Shown here in pieces: positions 1-6,110 of a stretch of 10,787 nt of DNA. Origin of the DNA: an uncultured Oscillospiraceae bacterium (GTDB lineage: Bacteria > Bacillota > Clostridia > Oscillospirales > Oscillospiraceae); NCBI GenBank assembly GCA_900756715.1, contig CAAELC010000028.1:1-10787 (forward strand). Reading direction: 5' to 3'. Numbering within the stretch: the stretch's first letter is position 1; each line of letters begins with the position of its first letter. Under the pieces are notes generated by a model. The model was not told the DNA's origin and ran no database searches. It worked only from the letters and a program-made list of their open reading frames with translations. The position numbers were made by a program, and so were the translations under genes.

Positions 1-1
1 C

Positions 2-205
2 TCTATCGACCGCCTGTTTGACGAAGCCCGCCGCCGGAAGCTGTCGGTGGATGACTGCGTCATCACACCCAATATTGTAGATCAGTGCTGCGAGGGACAT
101 CCGGATAATTATATTACCGGTCTGGAGGTGCGTATTCTCTCCCCCGACGAGCAAAATAAAAAAAGCCCTCTGCGGTCATTTCCAGACCCGAGGACATGTA
201 AGTAG
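2..205 (+). CDS. 3' end of an unrecognised protein (partial at the window edge)
   Basis: One frame is open from the left edge to a TAG at 203-205, giving 67 visible residues; the start lies outside the window. The first ~50 residues look like real protein: charged, with a segment VITPNIVDQCCEGHPDNY and then GLEVRILSPDEQ. The last ~16 residues after the A-rich stretch at 152-164 are basic and proline-rich and look less protein-like. I do not recognise the family and assign no function. The gene is convergent with the radical SAM gene, and two hairpins (213-234 and 260-286) lie between the two stops, as expected at an operon boundary. One extra A in the AAAA run at 152-155 would end the protein at a TAA immediately after, so the printed tail may not be the ancestral one. 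Confidence 0.5.
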   Translation, partial: SIDRLFDEARRRKLSVDDCVITPNIVDQCCEGHPDNYITGLEVRILSPDEQNKKSPLRSFPDPRTCK

Positions 206-212
206 CACAGCC

Positions 213-234
213 GCCCCTGCCGCGCAGCAGGGGC
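213..234 (+). terminator. GC-rich hairpin after the partial plus-strand gene
   Basis: GCCCCTGC (213-220) and GCAGGGGC (227-234) form a perfect 8-bp stem with a 6-base loop, 7 bases past the stop at 205. No T-run follows on the plus strand, so it is not a textbook intrinsic terminator. It may act as a 3' stabilising hairpin or together with the hairpin at 260-286. Confidence 0.4.
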
Positions 235-259
235 TCCGCCCTATGAATTTACGGAATAA

Positions 260-286
260 GCCCCCTCCGGCTAAGCCGAAGGGGGC
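260..286 (-). terminator. Strong hairpin, likely terminator of the radical SAM transcript
   Basis: GCCCCCT (260-266) pairs with AGGGGGC (280-286). After one C/A mismatch, the stem continues with CGGC (268-271) and GCCG (275-278) around a TAA loop, giving 11 paired bases with one mismatch. Read on the minus strand the stem is followed by TTATTCC, a weak T-rich tail, 65 bases after the radical SAM stop. It could also stop plus-strand transcripts. Confidence 0.6.
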
Positions 287-350
287 AATTCTGATCTATG
301 CGCAATTTCTTTTGCTGGATGGGTAGGCGTCTTTCATCGCGTCCGGCCGC

Positions 351-1730
351 TCACTCCTTGTGCCCGGCCTCCCACAACTTTTCAGCCTCCGGCTTCCAGC
401 AGTCGGCATAGGCCTTGCACTTTTCACACAGATGCTCGGCGCTCTCCGGCGCCTCCAGATCGGTGGAATGGGCGCCGCTTTCCGCCACCATCTTCGGCAG
501 CAGCTCCGGATTTTCCAGCATAGGACAGGGCCGCAGATGGTTGCCGTTGAAGGGCTGCCCCTTCCGGTACAGCTTGAACAGCGGCTGCTGCAGGCACTCC
601 AGAAAGCTTTTCTCCCGGATATTGGCGCTGGAATAGTGGATAAACACGCACGGCTCCACATCGCCGGCAGCGTTGATATGGCAGTAAATGCGGCCTCCGG
701 CCACGCAGCCGCCGGCAAACTCACCGTCATTCTGGAAGTCAATGCAGTACAACCCCTTACCCCCGGTAACACCCCGGATTTCCCGTACCCGATCCTTTAT
801 ATAGGCGCGCTGCTCCGGCGTCAGCAGCAGCGAGGTGTCAGCGTTCAGGCCCACGGGCATATAGTGGAAATACCACCCGAATACGCATCCCTTGGAGATA
901 AGCAAATCCAGAAATTCGTCGCTGGTAACTACCTTGTAGTTCCTGCTGGTGTAGCAGATGGACACGCCAAAGGGGATGCGGTGGCTGTGCATCAGGTCCA
1001 TGGCATCCAGTGCCTTCTGGAAATGCCCCTGACCCCGGCGGCCGTCATTGGCCTCCTCAAAGCCCTCCACGCTGATGGAAACAAAGAAGTTGCCCACCCG
1101 CAGTATTTCCTGACAGAATTCCTCGTCAATAAGGGTGCCGTTGGTAAAGGCGTGGAACGCCATATCCCGGTGCTTCTCGCACAGGCGGATGATGTCCTTT
1201 TTCCGCAGCAGCGGTTCGCCGCCGGTGAAAAGGCAGGCGTGGGTGCCCAGTGCCTTGGCCTCAGTAAGAACCCGGTCCATCTCCTCGAAGGTCAGGCTCT
1301 GCTTATGGCCGTACTCCGCCGCCCAGCAGCCGGTGCAGTGCATGTTGCAGGCCGAGGTGGGGTCCATCAGAATCAGCCACGGCACATTGATGTCGTACTT
1401 TTCTGCGTTCTCCTGGGCCGTCTGATACCCACGGAAGCCGCCCTCGTAGGCCACATTGGTCAGGAAGGTCTTCAGAATATACGGATCATTCTCCCGGATC
1501 AGGCGCTGGGTGTAATGGGCCCACTTTCCGTTTGGGTCATCGGCAATCATACGCAGTGCGTCAAAGGATTCGTCGCTCCAGGTTCCCTTGTGAATCTTCT
1601 GGATCATGTCGATCAGCTGTCTGGCCAGATCGCCCACATCCTGCGTCTGCCCCTTTTTAATCATACTGTCCAGAATGGTTTCAAATGCCTTCCGCTCTGC
1701 TGCATGGGAGATTTTTTCCGTCATTTTCAT
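351..1730 (-). CDS. Radical SAM protein with SPASM-like C-terminal cysteines
   Basis: This 459-residue protein has the radical SAM signature CNMHCTGC (Cys128, Cys132, Cys135), which binds the [4Fe-4S] cluster that cleaves S-adenosylmethionine, and a GGEP motif at 170-173. Residues 1-115 form an N-terminal extension. The C-terminal part is rich in cysteine (342, 350, 361, 402, 435, 438, 444), including CEKC and a CVAGG...YCHINAAGDVEPC segment typical of SPASM-type auxiliary Fe-S clusters. Family knowledge therefore suggests modification of a peptide, protein or other complex substrate; the substrate is not visible. The ATG at 1730 is preceded by AGGAGG with 7 bases of spacing, better placed than for the second Met two codons later. 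It starts 25 bases after the DUF2238-like gene, so the two are probably co-transcribed. The family call is firm; the function is unknown. Confidence 0.93.
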   Translation of the reverse strand: MKMTEKISHAAERKAFETILDSMIKKGQTQDVGDLARQLIDMIQKIHKGTWSDESFDALRMIADDPNGKWAHYTQRLIRENDPYILKTFLTNVAYEGGFRGYQTAQENAEKYDINVPWLILMDPTSACNMHCTGCWAAEYGHKQSLTFEEMDRVLTEAKALGTHACLFTGGEPLLRKKDIIRLCEKHRDMAFHAFTNGTLIDEEFCQEILRVGNFFVSISVEGFEEANDGRRGQGHFQKALDAMDLMHSHRIPFGVSICYTSRNYKVVTSDEFLDLLISKGCVFGWYFHYMPVGLNADTSLLLTPEQRAYIKDRVREIRGVTGGKGLYCIDFQNDGEFAGGCVAGGRIYCHINAAGDVEPCVFIHYSSANIREKSFLECLQQPLFKLYRKGQPFNGNHLRPCPMLENPELLPKMVAESGAHSTDLEAPESAEHLCEKCKAYADCWKPEAEKLWEAGHKE

Positions 1731-1755
1731 GATGCTTCCTCCTGATTATTTGGTA

Positions 1756-2517
1756 CTATTTTATCTGTTTTTCTTCGTTACCATTCGTCTTTCTGTAGAT
1801 AGCGGGATATTTCCCTTTTGTAACTGCCAATACTGCCACATAGACCAGCGCCCCCAGCGTTTCAATCATCATGTCGCCCATCGTGTCAATCAGGCCCAGA
1901 TCCACATAGCCTCCCAGCCCCAGATCTACGCCGTTCACTATCACGCTGTCGATATGGTCCATGTGTCCCACCTCTCCGGTGGCATTTCCCAGGAAATAGG
2001 AATCCATGGAATGTACCACGGTGTCCCGCTGCATGTCCATCCCCAGCAGATGATCCGCGCCAAACTCATAGAATTCCCACACGGCAGAAACAGCGATGGA
2101 AAAGCACAGCGCAAACACCGCCCGCACCAGCAGATCACGCCTGTAGCTGCGGCTGCGAAGCACCAGCAGATAGCTTCCCGCCAGCGCGAAGGCAAGTCCG
2201 CCGCACAGATGCAGGAGTTTATCCCAGTAAGCCAGTGTATAATACAGCCGGTAGGGCCTGCCCATCATGGAGCAGGTCACATAAAACAGGAAAAACACAT
2301 ATGTCGCGCCGGACATACGCCAGCCCCACAAGCCTTCTGCCCCATAGGGCAGCACCAACCCAATCATAGCCGCCACACACAGCAGTACTCCATCCATTTC
2401 CCCGGAAATACCAGATTGAAGGGCTGTGTATAGGCAAAAGGCTTCACACAAAATCAGCAATATTCTGCGCCATCCGGTATCCCGGAGCAAAGCCTGTCTG
2501 ATGGTTTTCTTCTTCAT
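1756..2517 (-). CDS. YjdF/DUF2238-like polytopic membrane protein
   Basis: This 253-residue, very hydrophobic protein has about six to seven predicted membrane segments. Its conserved blocks match the DUF2238 (YjdF-type) family: YWDKLLHLCGG at 97-107, AVWEFYEFGAD at 145-155 and DTMGDMMIETLGA at 211-223. The acidic, Asp- and Glu-containing blocks sit at membrane ends. A polar loop at about 160-205 (rich in D, H and G) separates the last two membrane regions. No biochemical role of the family is known to me. ATG at 2517 has AGGTGA 6 bases upstream. It is the first gene of a pair with the radical SAM gene, after a 410-base gap from the TetR gene. The pairing suggests a joint membrane-linked role, which is inference. 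Confidence 0.85.
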   Translation of the reverse strand: MKKKTIRQALLRDTGWRRILLILCEAFCLYTALQSGISGEMDGVLLCVAAMIGLVLPYGAEGLWGWRMSGATYVFFLFYVTCSMMGRPYRLYYTLAYWDKLLHLCGGLAFALAGSYLLVLRSRSYRRDLLVRAVFALCFSIAVSAVWEFYEFGADHLLGMDMQRDTVVHSMDSYFLGNATGEVGHMDHIDSVIVNGVDLGLGGYVDLGLIDTMGDMMIETLGALVYVAVLAVTKGKYPAIYRKTNGNEEKQIK

Positions 2518-2927
2518 GCTTTCTCACCTGTTTTCTAAAATTTCCGGGTTTTGCGGCAGGAATGTCCGGCGGTGGACAATCGCTTGCCCACCGCCGTTCC
2601 AAACACCGGTCTAACCCTTATTGCACAAGTTTTCCGCCGCTTCTCTACTGGAGATCATCCCTGCATCCACATACAGCGGAGAAAACAACGGCCCTTTGTT
2701 CAAACAGGTGCCTCAGCGTATTGGCCTGAGAACAGGATACAACACACCGGGCACCCGGGGGTAGGAGCAAAAAGCAGGTTCTTCTCAAATTAGGATAAAA
2801 CCGGAAAAATGCCCCAAAATCTGAAGGATGTTAAGGACTCAGACGGGGAGAAACGGAGGACGCCGCAGGGGTAAATGAGATAAAAGCAGCGTCGTCTGCA
2901 CCGCCTTTGCCGCCTTTATCGCCGCGT
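2518..2927. other. 410-base non-coding stretch between tetR-like gene and DUF2238 gene
   Basis: No convincing gene lies here. A plus-strand open frame of 80 codons at 2551-2793 has no ribosome site and an atypical composition. The clearest element is a perfect 9-bp stem, CGGCGGTGG (2567-2575) and CCACCGCCG (2588-2596), with a 12-base loop, about 50 bases upstream of the DUF2238 start. It would lie in the 5' leader of that mRNA if transcription starts further upstream. I found no good sigma-A promoter on the minus strand; TTTTGG-16-TATCCT near 2788-2815 is a weak candidate. The region may be a leader RNA or simply carry a promoter I cannot recognise. Confidence 0.5.
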
Positions 2928-3494
2928 TCAGCGGTCGGCGTCTTTTGTTGACCTTGCCACGGCGCTTTCTACAAATCCATCAAAAAGCACACCCAGCCGA
3001 TCCACGCTTTCATCAATATCACTTTGCATACGATTCCACAAAAACTGCATAAAAAATCCGATGTATGCATACCGGCAGAAGGCGGCAATCTCCAGCGCCG
3101 TTTCCTCGGCCAGCTGGTCCCCCGCTATCCGGCGGACAACCTGAAAAAAGGCATCATCTGTCAGGGTAAAAACATATCGCTCCAACCGATCCCGGGAGAT
3201 GGAGTTAAAGATATGGTAGATAATCCGGGAATGCTCCCTGCAATCCCGCATCAGCGCCTTGGTGGCCAGCTTCCAATCGGTGAATTCGCTGTCCTCACCG
3301 GGGACAAAACGGCCAAGCTCGTTGCTGATCCAGAGATCCAGCAGCTGGTAAATATCCTGGTAATGATAATAAAAGGTGTTGGAGCTGATCTCACAGCGGC
3401 GCACCAGCGCGGACACCGTGATCTTGTCAAAAGGCATTTCCTCCAACATCTGCTGAAATGTTCTCATAATTGCTCGTTTTGTGTGAATAGCCAA
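2928..3494 (-). CDS. TetR/AcrR-family transcriptional regulator
   Basis: This 188-residue protein has a typical TetR N-terminal DNA-binding domain: the helix-turn-helix lies at about 25-47 (ITVSALVRRCEISSNTFYYHY), including the family's hallmark FYYHY. The remaining ~135 residues form an all-helical ligand-binding/dimerisation domain of the short DhaS-like kind. The start is TTG at 3494, set by AGGAG 8 bases upstream; the nearby ATG at 3503 is out of frame. A promoter at 3527-3554 and a perfect palindrome at 3508-3524 lie just upstream, as expected for autorepression. The ligand is unknown. The downstream DUF2238 and radical SAM genes are the natural candidate targets because they share the strand, but the 410-base gap leaves that open. 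Confidence 0.9.
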   Translation of the reverse strand: MAIHTKRAIMRTFQQMLEEMPFDKITVSALVRRCEISSNTFYYHYQDIYQLLDLWISNELGRFVPGEDSEFTDWKLATKALMRDCREHSRIIYHIFNSISRDRLERYVFTLTDDAFFQVVRRIAGDQLAEETALEIAAFCRYAYIGFFMQFLWNRMQSDIDESVDRLGVLFDGFVESAVARSTKDADR

Positions 3495-3507
3495 TTCTTC
3501 ATCTCCT

Positions 3508-3524
3508 TATCATTCAGAATGATA
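3508..3524. promoter_or_regulatory. Palindromic operator candidate for the TetR-type regulator
   Basis: TATCATT-CAG-AATGATA is a perfect inverted repeat with 7-base arms. It lies 2 bases downstream of the -10 box and 13 bases upstream of the regulator's start codon, overlapping the expected transcription start and the ribosome site. This is the classical position for TetR-family autorepression. Binding by this protein is inferred from position. Confidence 0.6.
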
Positions 3525-3526
3525 TT

Positions 3527-3554
3527 ATTATAACAAGTATTCAGAAAAAAGCAA
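3527..3554 (-). promoter_or_regulatory. Sigma-A-type promoter of the TetR-family gene
   Basis: On the minus strand TTGCTT (3549-3554) and TATAAT (3527-3532) are separated by 16 bases. The start codon at 3494 is about 25 bases from the expected transcription start, so the leader is short. Confidence 0.65.
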
Positions 3555-3575
3555 GCTATAGCAGTATTCCGGCAC

Positions 3576-3613
3576 AGGAAAAGCCCTCCGGCTGCATCCG
3601 GAGGGCTTTTCCT
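3576..3613 (-). terminator. Strong intrinsic terminator, possibly bidirectional, after the CDP-alcohol transferase gene
   Basis: A perfect 16-bp stem, arms 3576-3591 and 3598-3613, surrounds a 6-base loop. The AAAA/TTTT ends of the stem give a GC core followed by a T-run in both directions. It ends the minus-strand unit of PspC and CDP-alcohol transferase and insulates it from the TetR-family promoter just beyond. Confidence 0.85.
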
Positions 3614-3665
3614 ATTGCATCCGAACGCAGCGCTGCGGATGAGGGAAGCGCCTTATTCGGACATA

Positions 3666-3703
3666 TTTCTCTAAAATAACCACTTTCTCTAAAAAATAAC
3701 CAC
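3666..3703. repeat. Tandem direct repeat in the 3' region of the CDP-alcohol transferase gene
   Basis: TTTCTCTAAAATAACCAC (3666-3683) is followed at once by TTTCTCTAAAAAATAACCAC (3684-3703). The two copies differ only by two extra As. The repeat ends 5 bases before the transferase stop codon, between that gene and its terminator. Its role is unknown; it may be simple duplication. Confidence 0.75.
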
Positions 3704-3708
3704 GGACC

Positions 3709-4284
3709 TCAGCCGTTCTCCCGCTGCTCCCCACCCATGGGACGGCGAAGCAGCGTGCGCCGGTTTTTCTGATAGGTCTGAAAACGCAGGTGAATCAGCC
3801 ACTCCTCCAGTGAGGACAGACCCGCCACCGCAATGACAACCACCGCATACAGACACAGCAAAACATCCCCGGCCAGCATAACATAGGGCAGCAGGAACAG
3901 CAAAAAGCCGGTCGCCTTATTGCCATAGGTGTGGATCGCTGTGAAGCACTTGAACTTTACTGCTCCCGTAATATAACTGGCGGCCCGGATCAGAAGCACC
4001 ACTGCCACGCCATACCAGCACAGAGCGGGCAGGCGAAGGCGCAGCACCGGGAATGCGCTAAGCAGCATGACGCCATAGAAAAACAGATCGCCAACGCTGT
4101 CCAGCCGGGCGCCTAACTGGCTGCAAACGCCCCAGCGGCGGGCCAGAAATCCATCCAGCGCATCGGTAAGCCCCGCCAGCGTAAACACCACAAAATACCC
4201 CGACGAAAGTGGTTCAAGCCGCAGCAATGCAACTGCCGCTGCCAGCCGGAGCAGGCTGAGGGCATTTGGAAGGTTCCGTTTCAT
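3709..4284 (-). CDS. CDP-alcohol phosphatidyltransferase family protein (PgsA-like)
   Basis: This 191-residue membrane protein carries the complete family signature D-x2-DG-x2-AR-x8-G-x3-D-x3-D: Asp41, Asp44-Gly45, Ala48-Arg49, Gly58, Asp62 and Asp66. These residues bind the metal ions and the CDP group. About five or six hydrophobic segments follow or surround it. The family transfers a phosphatidyl group from CDP-diacylglycerol to an alcohol such as glycerol-3-phosphate, inositol or serine in the cytoplasmic membrane. Length and the N-terminal LPNALSLLRL fit phosphatidylglycerophosphate synthase relatives, but the acceptor cannot be read here. The tail is basic (RRTLLRRP). It starts 12 bases after the PspC stop and has no clear ribosome site of its own, so it is probably translated by coupling to pspC. 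Confidence 0.88.
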   Translation of the reverse strand: MKRNLPNALSLLRLAAAVALLRLEPLSSGYFVVFTLAGLTDALDGFLARRWGVCSQLGARLDSVGDLFFYGVMLLSAFPVLRLRLPALCWYGVAVVLLIRAASYITGAVKFKCFTAIHTYGNKATGFLLFLLPYVMLAGDVLLCLYAVVVIAVAGLSSLEEWLIHLRFQTYQKNRRTLLRRPMGGEQRENG

Positions 4285-4296
4285 GTGATGATTTTG

Positions 4297-4488
4297 TTAA
4301 TAATCCATCGGCTCGCTGGGGATGACCAGCGCACAGATAATATAGCCCAGCACGCCGCTGCCGCCGACGAGGCAGAACAGCACCCACGCCAGACGGATGA
4401 TGGTGGGATCAATGTTGAAATACTCGGCAATGCCGCCGCAGACGCCGGCAATGACCTTGTTCTGATTGGACTTATACAGCTTTTTCAT
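4297..4488 (-). CDS. pspC: Minimal PspC-domain membrane protein
   Basis: This 63-residue protein is essentially a bare PspC domain: KKLYKSNQNKVIAGVCGGIAEYF at the N-terminus with the signature GVCGGIAEYF at about 15-24, then a hydrophobic segment from about 32 to 57 that would span the membrane. A longer open frame exists upstream, but the ATG at 4488 is preceded by GGAGGAG 6 bases away and begins exactly at the conserved MKKLYKS. PspC domains belong to envelope-stress (phage-shock-type) systems and can bind or sense membrane-associated partners. No pspA or liaF-like gene is in the window. The partner here is a phospholipid-synthesis-type enzyme 12 bases downstream. It has its own promoter at 4550-4578. 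Confidence 0.85.
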   Translation of the reverse strand: MKKLYKSNQNKVIAGVCGGIAEYFNIDPTIIRLAWVLFCLVGGSGVLGYIICALVIPSEPMDY

Positions 4489-4549
4489 AGACGACTCCTC
4501 CCTGTCATTCTCATAGGATTCCGGTTCTTTTTCGTTCTCTTTCAGGGAA

Positions 4550-4578
4550 AGCATACCTCTTTTTTCCTGTTTTGTCAA
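4550..4578 (-). promoter_or_regulatory. Near-consensus sigma-A promoter for pspC and the CDP-alcohol transferase
   Basis: On the minus strand a perfect TTGACA (4573-4578) is 17 bases from TATGCT (4550-4555). The resulting leader to the pspC ATG is about 55 bases. No operator dyad stands out, which suggests fairly constitutive expression. Confidence 0.75.
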
Positions 4579-4791
4579 CGGCTGGACAGGCGTTTCCGCA
4601 AGAAAGACAGGGGTGGTACAAGGCCGTTGGGATTCTCTCTGATTGACAGCCGGTGGTTTTCTGCCAAGGCAGCTATATGTAAGCAAGGCAGAGAGCTGCG
4701 CGCCGAGCGGGTCAGTGGGTCCGGCAAAGGCAAAGTTCCTTTCAGGGGCAGGACGCTTCCTTTGCAGGCAGGATGCTTTCTTTGGGGGAAG
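4579..4791. other. Intergenic stretch upstream of the pspC promoter
   Basis: No supported gene lies here; open frames on both strands lack ribosome sites and conserved features. A 20-base-period imperfect direct repeat is visible: GGACGCTTCCTTTG (4751-4764) and GGATGCTTTCTTTG (4771-4784), with 2 differences. A long-range 6-bp dyad, GCAGCT (4669-4674) and AGCTGC (4694-4699), is too weak to interpret. Confidence 0.4.
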
Positions 4792-4822
4792 AAAAGCCTC
4801 CCGGCCCCGCGGGGAGCCTTTT
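4792..4822 (-). terminator. Intrinsic terminator of the 2-oxoacid:ferredoxin oxidoreductase operon
   Basis: AAAAGCCTCCC (4792-4802) and GGGAGCCTTTT (4812-4822) form an 11-bp stem with one C/C mismatch and a 9-base loop. Read on the minus strand it ends in TTTTCTTCC. It lies 36 bases beyond the P-loop ATPase stop. Confidence 0.7.
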
Positions 4823-4857
4823 CTGACTCGATAAAGGAAATGGAACAGTGGACTCTA

Positions 4858-5553
4858 TCACCGCCGGTCCAGCCATGTGGGGCGCATATACAGGTCGATG
4901 GGCCAGATGCACAGCTCCCCTACCCCCTGACGGGCGGCCTCCTCTTTCAGCTGCGGCACAAGGCCGCGGATGCAGGTGGAGCAGCGGATGGGAATCCCGG
5001 TCTGCTGCGACAGCTTCCTGCACAGCTCATACCCGCGAAGAATGTCCTGCGGCGTGGTCTGGCGCAGCATATGGGTGTTATTGATAAGTCCCGCAACCGG
5101 CAGGCCCGTCTCCTGCTCAATGGTACGCAGATGATAAAGGGCACCCTCCACCGTGTCTGTTTCCGGACGGTTGGCGTTTACCACAAGCAGCATTTCACAA
5201 TCCGACGGGTCCGTGAAATACTTTCTGAACTGGTTCAGCACCCGCGCCCCGGCACTGTCACCCCCCACATCAGCCACAACGGTGAACCTTTGGTCCTCCA
5301 GCGGCGCACGCATACAGGCGGACAGGGCCGGAAGATCCTCGGTGATGTCATAGCCGAAGGAATTGTGGTGGACGGAAATACCCAGATCCTCCAGCAGCTC
5401 CTGCCGCTCGCGGCTGCGGAAATAGGGGTTGGCAATGTCCATATCCAGAATGGCCACATGCTTGCAGCTTTTTTTCAGCTGAACAACGCGGTTGACAGAG
5501 CATTCCGTTTTTCCGCTGCCATAGTGGCCCACAATGAGAGTGATCCGTTTCAA
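4858..5553 (-). CDS. P-loop ATPase (MinD/Mrp/CobQ-like) linked to the ferredoxin oxidoreductase operon
   Basis: The 231-residue protein is a SIMIBI-type P-loop NTPase: Walker A GHYGSGKTE at 9-17, then LDMDIANPYF at 37-45 resembling the switch region of MinD-type proteins, and VVADVGGDSAG at 92-102 as Walker B/switch II. INNTH at 157-161 may contact the base. A CxxC pair (Cys191, Cys194) lies near the C-terminus; Mrp/Nbp35 and NifH-type relatives bind a shared Fe-S cluster with such cysteines, so Fe-S binding is a reasonable but untested idea. I chose the TTG at 5553 because AAGGAG lies 6 bases upstream and it starts right before the conserved ITLIVGHYGSGK. A GTG at 5589 would add 12 residues and overlap the gamma-subunit stop. 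It is the last gene of the five-gene operon, 23 bases after the gamma subunit. Similar ATPases are often seen next to this enzyme in clostridia; their role is unknown to me. Confidence 0.85.
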   Translation of the reverse strand: MKRITLIVGHYGSGKTECSVNRVVQLKKSCKHVAILDMDIANPYFRSRERQELLEDLGISVHHNSFGYDITEDLPALSACMRAPLEDQRFTVVADVGGDSAGARVLNQFRKYFTDPSDCEMLLVVNANRPETDTVEGALYHLRTIEQETGLPVAGLINNTHMLRQTTPQDILRGYELCRKLSQQTGIPIRCSTCIRGLVPQLKEEAARQGVGELCIWPIDLYMRPTWLDRR

Positions 5554-5576
5554 AATGCGCTCCTTTTCCGGTGCTG

Positions 5577-6110
5577 TTACTCCTGCCACGCAGACAAAGC
5601 CTGCTTGTTGGCGGGAATCAGCTTTTCCTTTTTCCCGGTCATGGTCTTGGCAAGCACCTGATCCATAATTTCCAGACTCACCACGCCGGAAGCGCGGATA
5701 ATGGCGCCCAGCATGACCATATTAGCGGTTTTTCCATTCCCCACCTGCTGCTCGGCAATACGGGTGCAATCCACATAATGGACATGAACATCCGTGCGGC
5801 GGGCCTGATAGTCGATGACGGAGGCATTGACAAACAGATGTCCGCCGGGCACCAGCATGCTTTCAAACTTATCCAAAGACGGGCCGTTCATGGCGACCAG
5901 CACATCACAGGTCGTGACAAGCGGCGAGGCAATGGGCTTATCGGAAATGCAGACGGTGCAGTTGGCGGTGCCGCCCCGCATCTCCGGCCCGTAGGAGGGC
6001 ATCCAGGTGGCCTCCTTCCCCTCGTACATGGCGGCATAGGCCAGCATCTGGCCAATGAGCAAAACGCCCTGCCCGCCGAACCCGGCAATAAAAATCTTTT
6101 TAGCAGCCAT
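5577..6110 (-). CDS. korC: 2-oxoacid:ferredoxin oxidoreductase, gamma subunit
   Basis: This 177-residue protein fits the stand-alone gamma subunit of the pyruvate/ketoisovalerate:ferredoxin oxidoreductase superfamily. GFGGQGVLL at 10-18 is the family's N-terminal nucleotide-binding-like loop, and SYGPEMRGGTANC at 39-51 is the second conserved block. The gamma domain is thought to help bind CoA and bring the subunits together. It has no Fe-S motif, as expected. The ATG at 6110 directly follows the beta-subunit TAA, and its ribosome site AAGGAGG lies inside the last beta codons, so translation is coupled. The symbol is by analogy with KorC; VorA/PorG-type names also exist for this subunit. Confidence 0.92.
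   Translation of the reverse strand: MAAKKIFIAGFGGQGVLLIGQMLAYAAMYEGKEATWMPSYGPEMRGGTANCTVCISDKPIASPLVTTCDVLVAMNGPSLDKFESMLVPGGHLFVNASVIDYQARRTDVHVHYVDCTRIAEQQVGNGKTANMVMLGAIIRASGVVSLEIMDQVLAKTMTGKKEKLIPANKQALSAWQE

Noticed and set aside
360..1745. Long plus-strand open frame (461 codons) antisense to the radical SAM gene
   Set aside because: It mirrors the codon structure of the minus-strand gene, has no ribosome site and its translation shows no family features, while the minus strand encodes a clear radical SAM protein.
2551..2793. Possible 80-residue plus-strand protein in the gap before the DUF2238 gene
   Set aside because: No ribosome site, no domain features, and the composition looks like random translation of non-coding DNA.
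2884..2899. Possible terminator after the TetR-family gene (GCAG...CTGC followed by TTTTAT on the minus strand)
   Set aside because: The stem is only 4 bp, too weak to call; read-through into the downstream genes cannot be excluded.
3618..3642. Second hairpin CATCCG...CGGATG with an inner palindrome CAGCGCTG
   Set aside because: It has no T-run and lies next to the much stronger terminator at 3576-3613, so I give it no separate role.
4285..5661. 458-codon plus-strand frame across the pspC and ATPase region
   Set aside because: It crosses a terminator, a promoter and two real minus-strand genes, and shows no conserved features.
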